Assembly: GCA_029834535.1 (NCBI GenBank)
Contig: JAQMWT010000317.1
Span: forward strand, 434,001-498,000
Direction of reading: 5' to 3'
Source: Chrysophaeum taylorii
Taxonomy: Eukaryota; Sar; Pelagophyceae; Pelagomonadales; Pelagomonadaceae
Length of the DNA: 64,000 nucleotides
Shown: one piece after another, positions 59,326 to 64,000 of the stretch
Layout: each line of letters starts with the position of its first letter
Numbering within the stretch: position 1 is the first letter of the stretch
Position numbers and translations under genes: made by a program
The notes under the pieces: model-generated
The model's database searches: none
What the model saw: only the letters and a program-made list of their open reading frames with translations
Told to the model about the DNA's origin: nothing

Positions 59326-59816
59326 ATGAACTTCTTCGGAGGCCGCAGCCGGAAAGATGAGTCGTCGAGCGATCAGATTGCCCCGGAGAAGACGGACGTG
59401 ATGGCGGGCGAGTCGTACGATTCGAGCCCCCCGACCAACTTCGCGGCCGGCGGCGATGGCGGTATCACGAACAGCGTGCGTGCCGTGGTCACCTCGCCCC
59501 ACCCCACCCTAGGCAAGCCCTGAAGCGCTGCAGCGGCTGGTCATGCAAGAACAGTGCGCCGCCTCTCTCGCGTCGGGACCACCGCCGCAGGCAAAAGGCA
59601 CTCGTCCACCAGGTCGTCGCCAAGTTGACAGAGGTCTCGTTTGACCTTTGCGTCGACAAACCAGAGGCCGCTCTCACTACGCGCCAACGCGCGTGCGTGC
59701 ACACCATCGTTGGCAAATACCTCGATACTTCGGTCTGTTCTCTCTGCTCATGACCCAGGAACCGGCTGTCGCAGGAGTTCGTCGTCGGCCGCGCGTTGAA
59801 GGGCCGGCAGCCCTAG
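59326..59816 (+). CDS. Tim8-like small Tim chaperone with three tiny introns
   Basis: Intermembrane-space chaperone for mitochondrial import. Exons are 59326-59475, 59513-59553, 59591-59732 and 59775-59816. The introns are 37, 37 and 42 nt (GTGCGT...CCTAG, GTGCGC...CGCAG, GTCTGT...CGCAG). Splicing gives 124 residues: a Ser/Gly-rich N-terminus (MNFFGGRSRKDE), then LQRLVMQEQQKALVHQVVAK, LTEVSFDLCVDKPEAAL, RQRACVHTIVGKYLDTSEF. This matches Tim8/Tim13 well. The usual twin CX3C pair is changed to SX3C and CX3I: the outer Cys of each pair, which normally bond to each other, are both absent and the inner two remain. Without splicing the protein would be split over three frames. Confidence 0.78.
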
Positions 59817-60574
59817 CTCCTTCCCTCCGAGAAAACACCGCGGACGCCAAGGTGCTGATGATGATGATGATGATGATGATGATGAGTACTAACGTTACTT
59901 ACGTACCGACCTCCTCGCGGCTTGATTGTATTGTGTGGGAGGGGGGGGGGGGCTCTACTTGGCACAGCCTCCTCTGGCTCACGAGTGCCGAGCGTCGTTC
60001 TCGAGCGGTGGATGAGGACTGCCATGCGGGTTCTCTTCAGATCGTAGTGTGGAGTGCGCTTACAGCGCGCATTGCGCTCGTTGGCCACGTTCAGGCTCGT
60101 GTCGTCGTCAAATCACGAGGCCACTTTTCACGGAACCCTCCTCCCTCTTGCTCTTTTTCCTCGACAACTCGCCGGCGACGTGTACGCGCTTTGGCTTGAC
60201 GAGCGGCTTGTGATAGCGATGGCCCCTCTTTAACTCGTAGCCACGACGAGAATCTCTGGTAGGAGGCCACCAAGGCCAAGAGCGGGAACCTACCTCTAAA
60301 GCGGCGCTCGCACCCTCCTCGCGGCTAGTTGCTATTGTTTTCTGATCGGGACCACCCGCGTCAAGAAAAGGAAGAAGAAATGGGGAAGTTGAGGTGCCTA
60401 AACACGCGAGCCGGGGGGAACAGCAAAATGTAACGAAAACTCCTTCCTCTCTTCTGTGACGCGGATGAGCTCGATGCGAGTCGCGTATAGAAATAATTTA
60501 GTCGAGCGATAACAAGACACATAGAATTCGCGGGAATGTCGGTGGTGGTGGTCGTTCCAATAATCAACTACGAA
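59817..60574. other. Intergenic, no gene seen
   Basis: Has a GAT trinucleotide run (59858-59885) and a G run (59940-59951). Frames are low-complexity; the 183-codon plus frame over 59648-60199 is a shadow of the Tim8-like gene extended by chance. Confidence 0.5.
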
Positions 60575-61141
60575 TCACTCGCTTGGGCTGTTGAGCAAAA
60601 GTAGGACGATGAAGAAGCAGACGATGACGATGGGAGGGAGCATGACAAGGGGGGGGACCCAGACGCGGAGGAGATCGCGAGGCACGCTGACATAGTGGCC
60701 GGCGAAGAAGACGGCAAAGGCGAGGAAGACTTTGGTGCAGCCGAGATATCGAGCGATGTTGAGGATTTTGTTGTGATAGGTGCAGCCGAGGTATCGAGCG
60801 AGGTTGAGAGCCCTGGCAACGTGGGAGTGGCAATCGTAGCCGTAGCCAATGCAGTGGGGATGGCGGGAAAACTCGTAGTCGGCCTGAGCAATTGCCTGGT
60901 TCCATCGCTCCTTCTCGGCGGGCGCGGGGTCCCGCGCGAGCACGACGTAGCGCGCCGGCTCGCCGAACAACATGTCCTTGGGATGGTTTGGATGGATTGG
61001 TGTTCCATCCCAGTCGTGAAGCAATCCGTCGCCGTCGACGATGCCGAGGTGTCCAACGAATGGCAGGCACCACGAAATAGACGGGATGGGCGTCCAGGCG
61101 ATGCTGCACGGCGGCACGATCGGTGTATCTCGCTTCTCCAT
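60575..61141 (-). CDS. TMEM222: TMEM222/RTE1-like membrane protein with a 15-residue tandem duplication
   Basis: A 188-residue protein from ATG 61141. The family core is present: PPCSIAWTPIPSISWCLPFVGHLGI (IVWTPxP...GHxGI), MLFGEPARYVVL, CHSHVARALNLARY and GHYVSVPRDLLRVW followed by a C-terminal transmembrane segment (LPPIVIVCFFIVLLLL). Plant RTE1 acts on ethylene receptors and cytochrome b5; animal TMEM222 is little known. The central part contains ARYLGCTYHNKILNI and ARYLGCTKV: a direct 45-bp duplication at 60734-60778 and 60779-60823, which the family normally lacks. It stays in frame and may lengthen a loop or helix. Confidence 0.88.
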   Translation of the reverse strand: MEKRDTPIVPPCSIAWTPIPSISWCLPFVGHLGIVDGDGLLHDWDGTPIHPNHPKDMLFGEPARYVVLARDPAPAEKERWNQAIAQADYEFSRHPHCIGYGYDCHSHVARALNLARYLGCTYHNKILNIARYLGCTKVFLAFAVFFAGHYVSVPRDLLRVWVPPLVMLPPIVIVCFFIVLLLLNSPSE

Positions 61142-61620
61142 GATTCCTATTCACCTCTTCAACTTCCAAGAGCTTAAAAGTTGTAGAATCTTTCTCGTGC
61201 TTTCCTTCGTTGCTAATCGCTCAACGTTTTAGGTTGGTCTTCGCCGATAATTCCTGGTTTCTCGATCGGGTCGACAGCAGGCAACGAACTGCAAATTGAG
61301 ACGAAGTTAATACTACCTTGTAGTTGTAGTTTTAACTTGTGTGGTGGCCACACGAAAAAAAAAAAGTGGTGTCGACGTCGGCAGTCACGGGCAGACAGAC
61401 CATTATAGCCATAGAGGAGGCGGTGGCACCACCTTCATTGTCTCTTTTTCGACAGACGCCGCTCTTTTTATGGAAATTATTTGGCGACTGCAGATTCCAC
61501 CACACCTCACTGCTGCTGACTGTCAACTACATTTCTCACTGCGGTCCTCATTGCTCCCGCATGATGGATTTCAAGAGCATCGTCTCTTGAACGAACGAAC
61601 AAACCAACAAACAAACTAGC

Positions 61621-61659
<39 letters not shown>

Positions 61660-62070
61660 GGAACTCGTCGGTTATCGAAAGTAAAAAGTACATTCTTGAG
61701 CACGAGCGATCGAGAAACCAAACGCGGTAGATATTGTTATGTGCAGGCGGCGTTCTGGTTGGATTGCGACATTCGCATCAAAGAGACGTGCTCGTAGCGG
61801 CGTAATTTTCCGGTGCTGTTCGTCGAGTTGGTGTTCATAATGAAGTGCACTGGCGATATCGAAGAATTGAGGCCTTCATATTCAAGAGCCAACCAACGAC
61901 GGAGCACTAAAAGGCAGAGTATTGATTGTCAAAAAGGAGGGGCGGGGTCGTATCGGAGTCGGCGTACAATGAAAGTCTCGAAGAACAAAACAGCGAGGTA
62001 CCGCCGAATTTTTCCGACACGTAAGAAGAGACCGTCGTGGAGAGTGTCTTTGGTTCAGGTCCAAAAACGC
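61142..62070. other. Intergenic, no gene seen; CTAA tail-like repeat
   Basis: A run of CTAA units at about 61612-61660 is the reverse complement of the LINE-type TTAG tail, so a LINE-mobilised copy may lie beside it, but I recognise no body. Frames after 61813 are shadows of DGAT2. Confidence 0.45.
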
Positions 62071-63078
62071 CTAGAAAACGACGAGCTCGCGATCGGCGTA
62101 GCCCGCGCGAGACTTGTTGGCCTCGAAGAGCTTTCGAAGCGCGTCGACGTAAGTTGCGTGCCATTTGTCAACATCGGCAGAGGTCGGGTTCGGAATGGTC
62201 GGTAGAACGATAGGGTCGCCAACAACGGTGATGAGTTCGCCTCCTCGGCGCGGGAGGAGGGGGGCGACGGGGTGACCAAAGAAGGCGACGCCGGGAATTT
62301 TGAAGCGGTTGAGCCAAAGCCTTGGTTTGATCAAGTACGGGAACGTCCAATACGCCTCGCTCTCTCCAAACGTGTAGACGGGACAGAGGCTGTAGCCATG
62401 TCGCAGCGCGTACTTGACGAAGCCCTTGCGCCGCTTCAAGAACACGCGCTCCTGGCCGCGCGCGCAGATCGTTGCTTCCTCAAAGCCGCCCGGAATGATT
62501 GCCAGATTGCGTCCCGTTCGCATGCGCTTCTCCAGGTTTTGCCCACTCGCCGAGCTCATGCTGCCGCGCCAGCCAACAATGTGGCTGATAACGGGCAAGA
62601 CGAAAAAAGTAGTACTCACGAACCACGTCACGTCGTAAGGCTCGAGCTCTCGAGCCCAGACGCCGTTGACGTTGTACCCAAGCGAAACGACGCCGTGAGG
62701 GGCGTAGCAGAACATGGTCCTCTTTCTCGGCAACGTCTTGGGGAGATACAGTCCGGCGCGGCCGTAGTACGCCCGGAGATTCAGGCTTTGAATTACGCGG
62801 ACGAAGGCCGGCCACGGTTTGCTCGGCGAAACGAGGTGGCACGTCGCGGCGAGGATGAGGATCGACAGCGTCACGTACGCGCCGCGCCACAACGCGACGA
62901 TGATGGCGAGCGTGAGCGAGGATGTCGCGAAAATCCACGCTCCGAGGAGAATGCCATGCCCGAGGACGGCGTCTCGTCCAGAGACGGGGCCGCCGGTACG
63001 ACCCAGATTGGAGGCCTTCAGACTTGAGGAGGACCCCGCGGTCTCGGAAGGAATCACCTGTGGAGCAGCCCTGCACAT
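62071..63078 (-). CDS. DGAT2: Diacylglycerol O-acyltransferase, type 2
   Basis: Makes triacylglycerol from diacylglycerol and acyl-CoA at the ER. It is 335 residues; ATG 63078 (MCRAAPQV) is the first ATG in frame. A hydrophobic hairpin of two membrane segments lies at about residues 44-84. YAPHG at 125-129 takes the place of the family's YFPHG/HPHG block, NLAIIPGGFEEA contains the PGG block (about 196-202), and RKGFVKYALRHGYSLCPVYTFGE is the long conserved RxGFV region. The C-terminal FFGHPVAPLLPRRG is also typical. Length matches the family (330-390). No intron is needed. It is divergent from TIPIN with 232 bp between starts. Confidence 0.93.
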   Translation of the reverse strand: MCRAAPQVIPSETAGSSSSLKASNLGRTGGPVSGRDAVLGHGILLGAWIFATSSLTLAIIVALWRGAYVTLSILILAATCHLVSPSKPWPAFVRVIQSLNLRAYYGRAGLYLPKTLPRKRTMFCYAPHGVVSLGYNVNGVWARELEPYDVTWFVSTTFFVLPVISHIVGWRGSMSSASGQNLEKRMRTGRNLAIIPGGFEEATICARGQERVFLKRRKGFVKYALRHGYSLCPVYTFGESEAYWTFPYLIKPRLWLNRFKIPGVAFFGHPVAPLLPRRGGELITVVGDPIVLPTIPNPTSADVDKWHATYVDALRKLFEANKSRAGYADRELVVF

Positions 63079-63310
63079 GTTGTCGGTCCGCCTCAAGAGT
63101 TCCGTCAGCCGCCGCCGCTTATGACGGAGGGAGGGTCCTGCCTACGTGGTAGATGTATAAGAATACAAAAAAAATAACGACTTAGCGAATTCTGCGAAAA
63201 CTCGCGACGTTGGGGCGAGTTTTGGGAGCCGTCGCGCCGACTAGACCAACCACCCAATAAAGAGACCGTTGAGCAAGAATCCGTTGCGGTCGGGAGTTTG
63301 AAAAAAAACG
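63079..63310. promoter_or_regulatory. Divergent intergenic region (DGAT2 / TIPIN)
   Basis: 232 bp between divergent ATGs. It includes an A-rich stretch (ATACAAAAAAAATAAC) around 63160-63177 and an A run directly before the TIPIN ATG. Specific sites cannot be assigned. Confidence 0.35.
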
Positions 63311-64000
63311 ATGAGGCACCGGTTGTTTCGCAACAAGAAGCGAGCCGTGGAAGACGAGGAGGAGGACCCGTCATCGGAGGGCGCCGCGCTCCCGGAGGCA
63401 GTGACCGAAGATATCGAGGCTGAGGCGACGACGAGTCCGGAGGATGATGCGGCGTTGCCGAACTTTGTCAACGAAGCGTTGCCCTCCGACGTACTCCCCG
63501 AGGGCGTGGCGACCGGAAAGAGGACCAGGCCCAAGTTCACGGTAGACCACCTGATGAAAGCCGATGGTATGGAGTGGCTGCGCGAGCACATGCCAAAGCT
63601 CGCCAAGTTCGACCACAAGGACGAGGCAGCCGACGCGTGCGTCCGACGTCGCGTCGACTCGAACTCCTTCGCAGGCACCGCCTCGTCGACCTCTATCGCA
63701 ACTGGTGCCGGCGGCTCTTCCCGAAACTCTCGTTCGACGAAATGCTGGGACGCATCGACAAGTTTGGCTCGATAGCACGTGTCCGGAACGTCGTCGAGAG
63801 TATGCGGTTGGACCAGTACGTCGCGCCAAACGCCCGTTTCACTCTAGTGCAGGCACTGGGGCAAGAAGCGCGCCGCCGCCGGCGATATCACGCTCGACGA
63901 CGAAGATGCCAAGCGTCTAAAGACGGGCGTTGAGGAGACCGTTGAGACCCACGACGCCGGTGACCAGCCCGCCAACGATCAACCAAACCGTGACGATCAC
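63311..64000 (+). CDS. TIPIN: TIPIN/Swi3/Csm3-like replication fork protection protein, two tiny introns, 3' end outside
   Basis: Partner of Timeless at replication forks. Exons are 63311-63636, 63675-63815 and 63853 to the window edge. The introns are 38 nt (GTGCGT...CGCAG) and 37 nt (GTACGT...TGCAG). The acidic N-terminus precedes the Swi3 domain: RPKFTVDHLMKADGMEWL, then KLAKFDHKDEAADAHRLVD and LYRNWCRRLFPKLSFDEML, then VRNVVESMRLDQH. Splicing keeps one frame open to the edge (KKRAAAGDITLDDEDAKRLK...). Unspliced, the signal runs through three frames. The ATG at 63311 follows an A run. Confidence 0.8.

Noticed and set aside
59326-59523. Stand-alone 65-residue protein in the first frame of the Tim8-like gene
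   Set aside because: It ends inside the first 37-nt intron; splicing joins it to a clear Tim8-like C-terminus.

Overview
This is nuclear DNA from a eukaryote, probably a GC-rich, gene-dense microalga. It carries proteasome subunit PSMA3, splicing factor BUD31, an ISWI-type remodeller, LRRC57, TMEM222, DGAT2, a small Tim chaperone and the replication-fork protein TIPIN. One predicted protein begins with a signal-like segment and a conserved Phe, as in plastid precursors of secondary algae. A stramenopile such as a pelagophyte would fit; that is inference from gene style, not a species call. Most genes are single open frames, often head-to-head with only 44-90 bp between start codons. Two genes (59.3-59.8 kb and 63.3 kb to the edge) make sense only with GT-AG introns of 37-42 nt, so very short introns are a feature of this genome.

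Layout. 0-1.2 kb: N-terminal part of an ISWI-like ATPase (minus). 1.6-13 kb: a crowded minus-strand block with a Fanzor (TnpB-like RNA-guided nuclease) relic at its downstream end, four divergent ubiquitin-specific-protease-like (C19) modules and one Ulp1-like (C48) protease; reading frames change repeatedly, so it is decayed or spliced. 13-16.6 kb: no gene I can defend, ending in a short non-autonomous retroposon. 16.7-28.2 kb: compact host genes (LRR/EF-hand protein, LRRC57, TauE/SafE-type transporter, acidic repeat protein, CRAL-TRIO protein, GST, PSMA3, membrane protein). 29-38.1 kb: a repeat graveyard with three Helitron helicase fragments and their tandem arrays, two different LINE fragments, and a Ty1/copia fossil split by a Helitron-type insertion. 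38.4-41.9 kb: MDR oxidoreductase, a TOG/CAP-Gly fusion and BUD31. 42-45.8 kb: gene relics. 45.8-51.7 kb: secreted carbohydrate-binding-like protein, metallophosphoesterase, probable plastid protein, Cys-rich secreted protein. 52.5-57.7 kb: retroposons and a nearly complete LINE with target-site duplication. 58.8-64 kb: Mediator-like subunit, Tim8-like chaperone, TMEM222, DGAT2 and TIPIN.

The best candidate for something new is the 1.6-13 kb block: a Fanzor nuclease relic on the same strand as a series of deubiquitinase-like and SUMO-protease-like domains. The clearest gene-level surprises are the 37-42 nt introns, a Tim8-like protein that has lost exactly one of its two disulfides, a BUD31 lacking four of nine zinc cysteines, and a TOG/CAP-Gly fusion.
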